A stretch of 64,000 nt of DNA from Undaria pinnatifida (GCA_012845835.1 JABAKD010000023.1:7019147-7083146); one strand, 5' to 3'. Shown: positions 19,077 through 30,238, numbered from the stretch's first letter. Numbers and translations: made by a program. Notes: generated from the letters alone by a model not told the origin.

Positions 19077-19571
19077 TAACAGAGATTTCAGAAAAATGGG
19101 AACGGAGCCTAAAATGAGAACCAAGCGTTATCTCCAGAACCATGTGGTGTATCAGATAACCGAAATGATCCTGCGAAACCCCTTGGCCAGCCCTGTGAGA
19201 GGAGCTCGTCAGAACGGTCATGCTCCATCTCATGCCTTCGGGTGGGCGCAAAAAGCGATATACGCTGGCTCTATGGTGATTTCTCTAGATGCTGGCTACC
19301 GAGCAAAACGTTTCTCCAGCAGGGTTAAAGCATCGCGTACTAGTCATATGATAATTTTATACGAGTACGTTTTTATTTCAGGACGATAGAGCGCATAGAA
19401 ATCGTTGGTCGCGGGCGCTGCATCAAGACCAGTGAACGTCTTCGAAGCCATGTTTAGGGTGAGATGTTGATCTCCCCACAAGCTAGGCGCTCGGCAACTT
19501 CTGTCGCGCTCTTATGATAGCGTGTAGGGGGTGACTCGTGACCTATGCTAGCGCCGGGGGGGTCCCCTTTG
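19077..19571. other. unassigned
   Basis: No gene. An open frame (18994-19389, +) overlaps the family B fragment and has no recognisable domain. 19428-19460 (GTCTTCGAAGCCATGTTTAG) resembles sequence near 27690. Confidence 0.25.
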
Positions 19572-20160
19572 GACGCGCGCTAGGATAGAGGAGCACCACT
19601 TTATTTTCTGAGGTTCCTCAATTTGGGAGCTTAACCCCTTTAGAGCCCCCGATCTCCTCCCTAGATACTTATTCCAAGCAATTTTGTCCCCCCAAAGACC
19701 AAGGCTACGGTAGGGGGGGTACCCTCGTTTTCACTAGTGTGTTTGAGCCACTCGCACGAGTGACTCTGTACCTCACGGATGAAAATGGTTTAGGCAGTGG
19801 TTTTGGAGTAGCTTAGATTACCTATGCATTGCGGATTGATTTCGTCAATATAAAGCATGAAGAAAACGTAAGATCGTAAAGGAACAAAGGGGTTACTCGC
19901 GCGAGTGACCCCTAGCCACTGAAATTGAAGGCCCAAAAAGGGACCCCCCTACCGTAGCCTGGGTCCAAAACGGGTGTCCTGTTGTAAATGGGTCAAATAA
20001 TAAAACTGCTACTACCAGATGAAAAGCCCCATCTAGCCTAGGTATGCATCGAGAATCACGCAAAACATAAGGCCGATTTTTCGGCGATTTTGGGTTAAGG
20101 AGACCCGTCATCCAGAAACAACTTCACACGAAAAGTGACCCCTCTATCGCAGCACGCGTC
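19572..20160 (+). mobile_element. MITE family A copy split by a nested family C element
   Basis: Outer ends GACGCGCGCTAGGATAGAGG and CCTCTATCGCAGCACGCGTC, flanked by exact TTTG (19568-19571 and 20161-20164). Family A sequence is interrupted at 19697-19965 by family C and resumes at AAAACGGGTGTCCTGTTGTA. Removing the insert restores the long-form family A order. Confidence 0.85.
19697..19965 (+). mobile_element. MITE family C copy nested in family A (CAAA duplication)
   Basis: Ends GACCAAGGCTACGGTAGGGG and CCCCTACCGTAGCCTGGGTC. Exact CAAA lies at 19693-19696 and 19966-19969. Near each end is the semi-palindrome ACTCGCGCGAGT (CCACTCGCACGAGTGACTC and TTACTCGCGCGAGTGACCCC), the hallmark of the family. 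Confidence 0.9.
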
Positions 20161-20400
20161 TTTGGCGCTATGTTTTTGCAGTGTGGCGCTCGGGGTGACT
20201 CACGCGAGTAACCCCCCTGGTGCATGCCGTCAACTAGGTAAGGGCTTTCGTGCTGTTTCAATTCTCGATATGAATCTCCCACATGGGAGATGGTGAGCTA
20301 CGGTGCGAGCTACCAAACAAACAAATCGCCCAACATGTCGTGTGGTCGGAAGTTAGGTACAGAGTGTCACTCCAGTGCGGTGGTTGGTGAGGAAGGGGGT

Positions 20401-20664
20401 GACGCGTGCTACGATGATAGAGATGCACCGCTTTTCCCCTAGGTTTCCTCAATTCGGGAGGTTAAGAGCTCTCGACAAAAAATCCGGTTTTTGGATAGAA
20501 CAACAATTCTGCTCCCGAATGAAAAATACCACGGCCTCTAGGTACACAACGAGAATCACGCAAACCGAAAAAGACCTACGATTTCCAACGATTTTGGGTT
20601 AAGGGGCCACGTTGTTCAGAAACCACTTCAGACGAAACGTGATACCTCTATCGTAGCACGCGTC
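20401..20664 (+). mobile_element. MITE family A copy with GGGT target duplication
   Basis: GACGCGTGCTACGATGATAG to CTCTATCGTAGCACGCGTC, with exact GGGT at 20397-20400 and 20665-20668. One of the most complete copies. Confidence 0.9.
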
Positions 20665-20886
20665 GGGTACCGCCCCCCCCCCACCGTGAAGTGCTGCATC
20701 TACCGAAGCGCGCGTCTGTACCGTTCCGCTCCTGACGCAGTCTACGGTAAATCGGGTAGCGTTTCTTGCTCCTGGAACGGTTCTGAAAAACGGTGCCCAC
20801 ACGCCTCAACCCGAAAAAAGACCTACCGTTTTTCGTTCGTTTTGTTTTTTCATCGTGAGTTTGGTGGTGTGCCTAGGCCATGGAGA

Positions 20887-21511
20887 TCGCGTGCTACGGT
20901 AGAGGTGTGCTTCACCACTCTTTTTTCTGAGTTTCTTCTATTTTGGAGCTTAAGACCGCTCCCAAAAAATTAATTCGGGAAGAAAAATAACACTGCTATT
21001 ATATGATACCCCTGATGAAAAATCCTATGGCCCAGGTACACAACGACAATTCATTCGAAAAAAGACCTATATTTCAGACGAATTTTGGTTACGGTGCTGG
21101 ATTATGCCTGTTCACAAGCCTGATGTATGATGTCTGTGACTGCATATAACCTACGGATGTGGTGGAGTACAACACTATTGATATGATTGGCGGTCTCAAT
21201 CTCCGATGTGTTCGAGTTGAGCCCCCTTTGGCTCAGTGTACTATTAATAGTACTACTGCTGTTACTCAGTGTACTACTTGATTTCTTCGGGTGTGCATGT
21301 TCATATTGGCCTCCGGGACTCCGGTACTTTAACTCGTATATAATCCATCTTCTTATCTTCTCCCCTGCCTGATGGTCCCTCGTCGGGTACCGAGAACAAT
21401 CTCCCCGTGAGCCACCCTACACCGGGCATTCAGATAGTCGATCATAAGAAGCCCCGTCATTCAGAAGCAATTTTGGACGGAAAGGGCTACCTTCTACATC
21501 GTAGCACGCTT
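20887..21511 (+). mobile_element. MITE family A copy split by a 350-bp insertion
   Basis: The left part 20887-21094 runs to AATTTTGGTTACGG and the right part 21445-21511 resumes TAAGAAGCCCCGTCATTCAG to CATCGTAGCACGC. The break falls inside the conserved GGTTAAGGAGCCCCGTC block. Confidence 0.75.
21095..21444. mobile_element. solo-LTR-like insertion
   Basis: 350 bp, starting TGCTGGATTATGCCTGTTCA and ending GATAGTCGATCA, so TG...CA bounded, inserted within a MITE. A TATA-like CGTATATAAT lies near 21330. Flanks TACGG and TAAGA are only partly alike, so the LTR reading is tentative. No second copy in the window. Confidence 0.35.
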
Positions 21512-21741
21512 TGTGGTGTGCCTCGGTTTGACTACTGTAGCATGTGTTGTGTGACGAACGGGCCGCACAAGCACCAACAAAGAAGAGGCGTTGCAAACCG
21601 AATATTTGAACGCCAAAACCGTCGTGTTCTTGTGGTAAACAGTGTTGTTACAATATATATGGTATTGTTGTATGCAAAAAAAGAACCCGGCATTTCCGAC
21701 AACTTTGGGGGTCTGGGACTCCTCTTCATCGTTCAGGTAAC

Positions 21742-22075
21742 GACTGACTCTACGATAGCCCCCCCCCAAAACCAGCGATTTTCGTTAACGGACGCTTTTC
21801 ACAATGTAACGACTGACTCTACGAAAGCCCCCCCCCCAAAACCAGCGATTTTCGTTAACGAACGGACGTTTTTCACAATGGCTGCTGGACGTGAGGAACG
21901 ATTACATGAAAAATACAATCTTCGTATATGTTTTCGCTTGCAAAGGACCGTCGAATGATGACGTCCGGGGGGGGGTGTCAAGGGGCACCGTATTTCAGGA
22001 GATGCGGCCGGGAGCTGGTTTCAACACCGGTGATTTCGTTAAAGAAAAGCTGGGGGGGCTACCGTAGTAAGACTC
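21742..22075 (+). mobile_element. MITE family B with duplicated 5' end (TAAC duplication)
   Basis: Exact TAAC lies at 21738-21741 and 22076-22079. The first 69 bp are tandemly repeated together with their TAAC (second TAAC at 21807-21810): GACTGACTCTACGATAGCCC then GACTGACTCTACGAAAGCCC. The interior is full family B: ATGGCTGCTGGACGTGAGGA, GTCGAATGATGACGTC, GATGCGGCCGGGAGCTGGTT. The end is GGGGCTACCGTAGTAAGACT. Confidence 0.9.
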
Positions 22076-22079
22076 TAAC

Positions 22080-22723
22080 GTGTTGGCCAGAAAGTGCTAC
22101 ATCTACCGCTATCTACATCGTCGTGCTTCACGCGTCCAACTGAAGGGGGGCAGGTCAGAACGCAGCCACACTTCCGGACTACATTTTGTTTTTGGTTGCT
22201 CTGATTGACGGGGATGCCCGACCTAATAGTTCCCCAATACTGACATATCGTGCTGACAACATTGTCCGTCTTGTGTGCCTAGTAGTGGGAACGTGGGATT
22301 GCCTGTCGGGGGGAGAGCACTCATCCTTCATCAAAGGCCGGAGCCACCTCTCCATAGTGCAGTAGGGGATGCAGCTTTTGGGCCAAAGGTTTCGGACCGA
22401 TCTGACCGGTTGCGTCCGTCAAGTGTGTGGAACTAGAACTATAGTTTCATGTGAGAAAATCTGAGGAGCGTGTTAGGCTCACGACTAGCACGCATAGCAC
22501 AATTGGTCGGCTTGCGCGAACGAGTGTTGTGTTCGAAATAATGTTTCCGGTGATAAATTTAGCTCTTGATGTTAAGAGCAAGCTCTCAGAAACACATGCT
22601 GCACCCTCTATTTCATATGATGACATGTTATGGTTGGGGTAGACTGCTTGCTGCTCGAGTACAAAGCGCATGGCACTGCAGGGGGCGCACGGTTTGGTGT
22701 CTGTGACCCCTTTCTTGAGAAGA
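22080..22723. other. unassigned
   Basis: No gene or repeat family recognised between the family B element and the ACAG microsatellite. Confidence 0.3.
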
Positions 22724-23118
<395 letters not shown>

Positions 23119-23136
23119 GACAAGCGTGTTTTCGGT

Positions 23137-23335
23137 AATATATATATATATTGTATTACCGAAATGAAAATACACTCTTCTAGCTGTGAGATCGAATCAT
23201 TTTTCGAAAATCATCTTTGCAAGCTGTGTTTGATACTCCGATCGCGCGTATCACGGGTTGTGTGTCCTCATTAAGGATATAGGTCGGCAACTCCCCTTGC
23301 AACTACAGTGCAGCTATCAGGGTCAACAGGGTGAT
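23137..23335 (-). repeat. dispersed repeat D copy 1 with (TA)n end
   Basis: The body 23163-23335 (ATACACTCTTCTAGCTGTGA, TACTCCGATCGCGCG, TGTGTCCTCATTAAGGATAT, GCTATCAGGGTCAACAGG) is about 85 percent identical to 38050-38223. Both copies are abutted on the left by a (TA)n run, so on - the (TA)n could be a 3' tail, as in some SINEs. Family unknown. Confidence 0.7.
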
Positions 23336-24659
23336 GTTATATATCAACGGGCGGCCGGTGTAGGACGCGGCTTGCAACCATGAGTATCGACTTTAACCCG
23401 TCGAACTCACAGCTGACATAAGGATACCCGGCTCGCGTACTAAGTATTGCTTTGTTTTTGCCGAATTGATGCGTGGCTGGCCTTTACCTCAATACACCCC
23501 CCCTGCTGGCGTGTCTAAACAACTTTTTTCTTGCGATATATTTTCCCCTCGTCCATCGTCGAAGCAAGAGACTATTTAGCTGGGTTTACCTCTGTCCAAG
23601 GCGTCACAAAATTGGTTGGTGATGTAGACTAATGTATTGGCAATAGTACCATCGTATGATGCCGGGATGACGCACGTCCTATGCTAATGCGGTAGTGGGC
23701 GGCTGGTAGAGCTAGGTGTCGCAACCGAGGAACGCAGACGAAGCGCGTCAGGAGCGAGGGGAAGGCGGACTAAAAACCGGGGTAGACATCCAACCAGAAA
23801 AAACTCTGTGCTCGCAAATATAGGCGGTGCAACCTGAGAAAGAGCGGCGCAATCTACAAAACGCGGAGCAACCTGAGCCAATGAATGGGCGAGCACAGGA
23901 AAAAAATTTCGCAAGTGAATAGTAAGAGTAATATCTGAGAAACATGCACCATCCAGCACAGCAAACGGAACCCACGACCGCAACATCCAGACCCATACTA
24001 CAGAAATAAGGCGTCCGGAACGAATCGTGCCGCACAGCACTGCGTTTCGCCCTGCCATTCCATCTGCCGTTGCTCTTACTGTCGACCAAAGAGCACTTGC
24101 CAGTGTTCTCGTCGTACCAGGCACCACTCGTCCTCGTCCATCCGGTGAGAAAACCTGTCTCCAACAAACCCAACAAACCAAATAAATTGTATCGTTGCAA
24201 CTGTACGTGCACAATGTACCAGTGCACACGCGCAGAAATAACTAGTGAACGTTGTACACCCGGCACTGCTGATAGAGAGGTCGATACCACATACCCACCT
24301 TGTTTGTGTCATGCCGGTAATATTACAGAAGACATCGTGCTGCTGTTAGATTGCCTGTTGGGACAGCGAGAGCTACTTGCGCAGCAGGAGCAGCCACGAT
24401 GCAAAAGTATCGCTCATCTTCTTGCTTTACGGTGACGCGGGTGTGTGCAATCATGTTTGTTGATCACGAGTAAGTCATCATCTCATTCGACCGACGGCAG
24501 CGATGAACGATCCGCATACAAGGTTTCTGCTTCTGACGCCGATCGCTCAAAATAGCGAATCCTAGCCCTTGGCAGTGGTGCGATTTTGTGACCGACAGAA
24601 CTACACCGAAAACAGGGATAGTTCGCAATAAGGCGGTAATTAAAAAGCAGAAGGAACAC
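23336..24659. other. unassigned
   Basis: Two overlapping open frames on - (23684-24229 and 23748-24290) have no recognisable domain. 23364-23420 resembles 12718-12775. Confidence 0.3.
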
Positions 24660-24805
24660 ATGCTAGAGGTTGAATGTTAACATTTTGTCCCTTCTGAGGG
24701 TGGTGACTTGAGAGAAGCTCTACACCTCAACCATAGAAACGATCTCGAGTAAACTGAAAGCGCAACCTGGTATTGAACGCCCATGGCCTACATATGCGAA
24801 GTTTC
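24660..24805 (+). mobile_element. MITE family A variant subfamily, 5' half
   Basis: ACATGCTAGAGGTTGAATGT, CCCTTCTGAGGGTGGTGACT and CGCCCATGGCCTACAT match the copy at 6944-7225. The right half is missing. Confidence 0.5.
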
Positions 24806-24820
24806 AACTGGCAAAATGAG

Positions 24821-25096
24821 GACGCGTGCTACGATAGAGGGTTCACCACCATTTTTGGGAGGTTCCCCGATTCGGGAGCTTAAGACCTCTCCCAAAAACT
24901 GATATGAATAAAAATGAAAATGCTACAACCGGGGACATGAACAATCGCATGGCCTTAGGTGCACAACCGCGATAATCACTAAAAACAAATGGCCAATTCC
25001 AGACGATTTTGGGCGAAGAAGCCCCGTCATTCAAAAAAGAAAACATTCTAAGGCGAAAAAAAAGTGCTACAATACCTCTATCCTGTGGCACGCGTT
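24821..25096 (+). mobile_element. MITE family A copy
   Basis: GACGCGTGCTACGATAGAGG to TATCCTGTGGCACGCGTT. All interior landmarks are present. Flanks TGAG/CGAG match at 3 of 4. Confidence 0.85.
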
Positions 25097-25196
25097 CGAG
25101 AATGAAAATGTCATTCCAACCATCTCCGCGGGTTGAGGAGCCCATTTCCAGATACAAGTATCAAAATCGATTCGAAAAAGTGCTATTAATAGCTCT

Positions 25197-25455
25197 GAGT
25201 CGTTGGACGGTAGCTCCCCCCAACTTTCTTTAACGAAATCGCCGGTTTTGAAACCAGCTCCCGGCCGTGTATCTCCTGAAAAACGGTGTCCCAGATTGCC
25301 CCCCCGACGCCATCGTTCGAACGTCCTTTGCTAAACAAGAAAGAATGTGAAGGTTGTGTGATTTTCACATCATCCTTCCTCGTGTCGAGCGCCCATGAAA
25401 CGTTCGTTGAAGAAAAAAATTGCTGGTTTGGAGGTGGGCTGTCGTAGAATCAGTC
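25197..25455 (-). mobile_element. MITE family B copy
   Basis: GAGTCGTTGGACGGTAGCTC to GGGCTGTCGTAGAATCAGTC, interior reversed (TTTAACGAAATCGCCGGTTT, CCAGCTCCCGGCC, CGACGCCATCGTTCG, CCTCGTGTCGAGC). Flanks CTCT/CTCG match at 3 of 4. Confidence 0.88.
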
Positions 25456-25505
25456 CTCGCTGTCGTGGCACACGCTTAGTCGCGATAGTGGCCAATACGG
25501 TCACA

Positions 25506-26064
25506 TACTTGGGCTACGGTAGGGGGCTATGTTGTTGTGGGGCCTTTCGTTGCAGTGGCGGCTCGGGGACACTCGCACGAGTGCCCCGACCCCCCCTCTG
25601 TTCCTCGCTGCGGTGCGCCATCCCACGGTGGGGTTGCGGCAGCAGAAAGTCCCCGAGCTCCTCACATGAGGAACTCAATATATCACCCGAAAAATGACTT
25701 CGAAGGCATTTGTTCGCTCAATCAACCCGACCAAGCTTCTATGCCTGAGTCCAAAAATAGAATGTACTCGTGAAATTACTTCATTGAACGGCAGTTCCTT
25801 ACATGAGGAACTCAATCGCCCAGGGACGTTTTGGCGCAATCATACAACTGCAACCCCTACCGTGGGATGCCTCCCGGGGGTGTTTATTTTTTTTTCTGTT
25901 GATAACAACCTTTGCGTTACGATCGCAAGAGTGAACGGCGGGCTAGATGCTGTGTGCTACAGAAAACAACGCGTCTCTAAGACATTTTTCGTACGTGTTC
26001 ACGGTGCAGAATCACTCGGGACTGCGAGTGGCTCAAACCCGGTGAGCGAAACGCAGCCTTGGTC
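25506..26064 (+). mobile_element. MITE family C, long form (CACA duplication)
   Basis: Left end TACTTGGGCTACGGTAGGGG and right end AACGCAGCCTTGGTC, flanked by exact CACA (25502-25505 and 26065-26068). Subterminal ACTCGCACGAGTG (about 25572) and ATCACTCGGGACTGCGAGTG (about 26019) fit the family. It is about twice the length of the other copies and carries two hairpins, GAGCTCCTCACATGAGGAAC (25657) and CAGTTCCTTACATGAGGAAC (25793). Confidence 0.75.
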
Positions 26065-26068
26065 CACA

Positions 26069-27031
26069 AACGTAAAAAAGCAATAGCGTTTGATGTACTA
26101 CAGTAGCGCACGGTAGTTCACCGACGCAGGTGGAAACCGTCAAAAAGAGACATTGGATCAGCGAAGACGGTAGAGACCGTTATGACCACACGGAAAATGA
26201 AAACGTTCGCATTTAGACGGCAGTTTCTCAGCTGTTACGATGTCGGCCAGTAAGACCGCATATGTAGGATACAATAACTTTTCGAAACCCAGAAGGCGGT
26301 TCTCCGACGCGCGGCTGATAACCGCGAAGGTATAGACCTGACTAGGCCCCAAAAACCAAACTGAACGTAAACAACTTGGGTGTCGAAGCCTCGAAGTTAC
26401 GAAAATATCCACAATACATTTCGCACACCAGGTGTGTATAGCTCGACTATTGCGCGAAGGAAATGGCGACATGCTTCCAAGAGTGCACGCCAACCATCAC
26501 CTCCTACTGCAGTATACGGCAAATCCAACAGGACATGAACGCACTCCAATACCAAATCCATCCCCGGCTCCGAGTACACTATGGTGGTGAGGTGGTGGGG
26601 GGGTTGAACAGCGAATCAAGCTCACGGGCCACAACGCACGTGGGACTTCCCAAAAAAACAATACTGCCAGAAGCCCACTAAGTCAACACTGACCGAAGCC
26701 CACGAATGGAAATGTGGCCGACATGCCTCCAAGAGTACAACACATAACACCCCATCACATTAATTCAATACACATGCGTAGTGTCCTCTGTTCCCCGCGG
26801 AGTACACGCATAACAAAAATAAGTAATTTTCACTACCCTCCCCTCGAAGCCAATACCGACCGAAGCCCAACATTATCCCCGTCTCCGGGTACATACTTCG
26901 AAGTACAAATACCGGCAAAGGGTACGCTGTGAAATAGTAGGATCATACTCTAACACGTGTTCCCACTTTTTTCTGCTGGCGTCGAGCCACTCACACGAGT
27001 GACTCTGCATGTCAGAGTGAAAAAAAACTTT
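26069..27031. other. unassigned
   Basis: GACATGCTTCCAAGAGTGCA (26468) and GACATGCCTCCAAGAGTACA (26720) mark a diverged duplication of about 250 bp. A family C-like string (CCACTCACACGAGTGACTC) sits at 26987-27005. No gene. Confidence 0.3.
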
Positions 27032-27299
27032 GACGCAGGCTACGATAGACGTACTCGTATCCCTTTCTTCTGAAATGGTTTCCGAATGGCGGGGACCTCC
27101 GCCTTAATAATCCCAAATCGTCGGAAATAGACCATTTTATGTAGCACGAGATGTTCTTGTTGTGTGTATCTGGGCTTTGTTGGGATTTTTCATCAGGTAG
27201 CACTTTTACTTTTTCTCTAAATTAGTTTTTTTTTCGAGCTCCCGAATTGAGGGGTAGTACTAGAAGAAAAAGTGGTACACCTCTATCGTAGCACGCATC
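27032..27299 (-). mobile_element. MITE family A copy, reverse orientation
   Basis: GACGCAGGCTACGATAGACG to CTCTATCGTAGCACGCATC. Interior reversed (TTTCCGAATGGCGGGG, AAATCGTCGGAAATAGACCA). Flanks CTTT/CTTC match at 3 of 4. Confidence 0.85.
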
Positions 27300-27829
27300 C
27301 TTCAGACGATTGCTTTGGCGCAGCTTCGAAGAAAACCATCCCTTTTTCGGAATTTCATATCGATAATTAAATTGTCACGAGAGGCCAGGGCTGCAAACGG
27401 AACGGGGGCAGTTACTCGCGGGAGTGACCAACAAACCCCCTGCGGAACATATCAAACAAACGTTTCCCTCCTACCGGTAATGTCGCTTCGATCGTTTCTC
27501 ACGATACACTCACGAATACAAATACCGAGTCATATCCCAACATAGGGGTTAAGGTTTTAGCGCCAAAAACTCCGTGGCCAATTGAGCTTCTCATGTGCGG
27601 TACTACCGGTTCTGGCAAAGCAATTTCACGAGTACATATACATATGTTTTTAGGACTAAGGCATCGAAGCTTGGTCGGGGATATGTGCGAACGAATGCCT
27701 TCGAAGTCATTTTTCGGGGTGAGATATTCAGTTGCTCGTGTGAGGAGCTTAGGGACTGACCCTGTGCACCCCTACCACGAGGGGTTACATAACCCTACAA
27801 ACGAGCGAAGCGAACTCTGCTGCCTGTAA
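27300..27829. other. unassigned, with family C-like strings
   Basis: TTACTCGCGGGAGTGACC (27412) and CCCTACCACGAGGGG (27769) resemble family C interiors, and TGCTCGTGTGAGGAGCTTA (27732) the hairpin family. Boundaries could not be set. Confidence 0.3.
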
Positions 27830-28086
27830 GGCGCGTGCTACGATAGCCGGCGCACTTTTCGTGTGAAACGATTTCTGAATGACGGGGCTCCTTAGCCAAA
27901 AATCGTCGGAAATCTAGGCCAGATTGTGTTTTGCATGGATCTCGTTGTATACCGAGGGCCATGGGATTTTTCATCCGGGGTAGCGGTTTTGTTTTTCTCT
28001 AAATCTGTTTTTCGGGGAGGTCTTTAGCTCCCAGATTTGAGCAAATTTCAGAAACAGTGGGGTGCCCCTTCATCGAAACACGCGTC
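27830..28086 (-). mobile_element. MITE family A copy, reverse orientation
   Basis: GGCGCGTGCTACGATAGCCG to CATCGAAACACGCGTC, with TTCTGAATGACGGGGCTCC, AATCGTCGGAAAT and GGTCTTTAGCTCCCAGA inside. Confidence 0.85.
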
Positions 28087-28566
28087 TGGTCATCCCGTAC
28101 GCTCTACGGGTGCACATAATGTTTTTTTTTTCTCTGAGTTCCTCACATGAGGAGCTCAATGAATTTCTCCCCCGAATCACGCCTTCCAAGACATTCATTC
28201 ACACTCGCGCAACCCGACCAACATTCATTCATGTGCGCCGGTCCTGAAAAAACAAAAAGCTCGTAAAATTATCAAGCTAAATCCGGTAGTTTCACACTCG
28301 AGCGGGGAGATCAACCGGTCAGATCGGTCAGTAAACGTTTGGCCCAAAACATGCAAACCCTGCCGTGGGATTGGCTCCTTACGGCTGTTTGTTTGCACTG
28401 CATATATATACGGGTGTCCATGAAACCCAAGGTGCATGAAACTGCTTTGGATTTTTAGTTTTTATACCTAAGCCATCATGTGCGCAGCTTTGTTCATCGG
28501 GTGACACTTACTTTCATTTTGCTCAGAATAGTCAGATTTCGGCGAAGAACAGAGCTCTTCGAAACA
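28087..28566. other. hairpin-family segment and unassigned sequence
   Basis: GAGTTCCTCACATGAGGAGC (28136) followed by TCAATGAATTTCTCCCC and CAACCCGACCAACATTC parallels 25657-25740. No gene. Confidence 0.35.
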
Positions 28567-29129
28567 CGCGCGTGCTACGATAGAGGTGCACCATTTTTTG
28601 TGTTCCGAGTGCGGTTCCTCTCTTTCAGGGCCTTAAGACCTTTCTTAACCCATAATAATGATTTAGAAAAAGCCAAGCTGCTACATACCGGATGAAATAT
28701 CCCGCGCCCAAATTATGCAACGAGAATCGACCTATGCTACGATAGAGGTGCGCCGTATTTTCTCTGAGGCCCCTCCTCTTGGGAGTTCGGTACCCCTCTG
28801 AGGCAATTACTAGTTCACAAAAAATATGACAGAGCGACCTGAAACAAAGAAAAAAAAAAACATGGCCTAGGCAGACGAAAAAAAGAAAAGCAAGAAAATG
28901 ACATCCCGACACGGTTATAATGTGCGGGTTAACGAGCCCGGCTACGAGTCACGAAAAAAGAAAGTGCCTCTCCAACAAAAGCCCTACCTGTAGAATCGTA
29001 GAACGTGCCAATCATGGGAACAAAAATAATCCTGTTTCCGACGATTTTGGGTGAAGGCGCCAAAAAGTCCAAAGACCATTTACGCCAAAAAACGGTACAC
29101 CTTACTACCTCTATATCGTAGCATGGGAT
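28567..29129 (+). mobile_element. MITE family A copy split by another family A element
   Basis: The outer element, CGCGCGTGCTACGATAGAGG to CTCTATATCGTAGCATGG, is interrupted after ACGAGAATC at 28728 and resumes at 29014 with ATGGGAACAAAAAT and TTTCCGACGATTTTGGGTG. Confidence 0.8.
28729..29009 (+). mobile_element. nested MITE family A copy (AATC duplication)
   Basis: GACCTATGCTACGATAGAGG to TAGAATCGTAGAACGTGCC, flanked by exact AATC at 28725-28728 and 29010-29013, inside another family A element. Confidence 0.85.
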
Positions 29130-29284
29130 TGGAGTGGTTGGGAGCCTCACCAAAAAATTATGGGTGCGACTCTACCGTAGCGTACGTCTAGCTTGTTAAA
29201 AACGTACCTTTGCGTGAGCAGGCCGGAGGAGGTGGAGCGTTATTATAGTGTCGATAGATAGGCAGGCGCGTGGAATTGGGATAC

Positions 29285-29567
29285 TGACGCGTCCTGAACG
29301 ATAGAGGTTGTGCACCGCTTTTTTTGTCGGCGGGTCCCTCATTTTTTGCGCGCTCAAAACTTCTCGCAAAAACGGATTTTGAGAAAAACTAAAACCGCGC
29401 TCTATGATACCGTACGATGAAACATCCCATGGACTGGATACACAACGAGAATCAGTGAAAAAACAACGATCTATTTCCGACGACTTCGGGCTGAGGAGCC
29501 CCGACGCCATTCAGAAAGCACCTAGGACGTGCAAAGCAGCCACCTCCAACGTAGCACCGTGCGCGTC
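29285..29567 (+). mobile_element. MITE family A copy
   Basis: GACGCGTCCTGAACGATAGA to CCAACGTAGCACCGTGCGCG. The interior is consensus-like (CCCATGGACTGGATACACAA, TTTCCGACGACTTCGGGC). Flanks TACT/TATT. Confidence 0.82.
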
Positions 29568-29607
29568 TATTTCTCGTTAACATCAAGGCCACGGCGTTTG
29601 GGTAGGT

Positions 29608-29860
29608 GTTAACACGCGCGCTACGATGAAAGGTTCACCACTTTTTGGGGGTTCCTTCATTTGGGAGCTTTGGACCCTCTCCCAAAAAGCTGATTTGGAG
29701 GATAATCAAATCTGGTACCGGATGACAAACCCCACGGCCTCGATGTATACAAAAAAGAATCATGCAAAAAAAATGTCCGATTTCCGACGATTGTTTGGGT
29801 TAAGATGCCCCGTCATTCAGAAACCATTTCACACGAAACGTGCTACCTCTTCACCACCGT
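29608..29860 (+). mobile_element. MITE family A copy, right terminus lost
   Basis: ACACGCGCGCTACGATGAAA at left. The interior is intact to ACGAAACGTGCTACCTCTTC, after which the inverted end is missing. Confidence 0.78.
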
Positions 29861-29979
29861 ATGTTGACATGTCGCACGAGTGGCGCTATAGCCCACGCGG
29901 ACAAAGAAAGCGTTAGGCGATTTGCTCGGCGCGGCGCAACTAACGATATCCAGTGGGGGATTGATGTCGAAACATGAAA

Positions 29980-30238
29980 GGGTGATTCTACGATAGCCCC
30001 CCCCCAAAAAACCAGCGATTTTCTTTTTAACGAACGTTTCGTGGATGCTCGACACAAAACAATGATACTATTGAGGAAATGGTATCCATGTACTTTATTG
30101 TGTGCTAACAAAGGCCTAACGATCGACGACGTCAGGGTGTTGAGGGACACCGTGGCTCAGGAAATAAGGCCGGGAGCTGATTTTGAAACCGGCGATTTCG
30201 TGCAAAGCAAGGTTGGCGGGGCTACTGTAGAACGACTC
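29980..30238 (+). mobile_element. MITE family B copy (GAAA duplication)
   Basis: GGGTGATTCTACGATAGCCC to GGGGCTACTGTAGAACGACT, flanked by exact GAAA at 29976-29979 and 30239-30242. Confidence 0.88.

Noticed and set aside
23684-24290. Two overlapping reverse-strand frames of about 180 codons
   Set aside because: Mutually overlapping frames, Cys- and Ser-rich, with no recognisable family.
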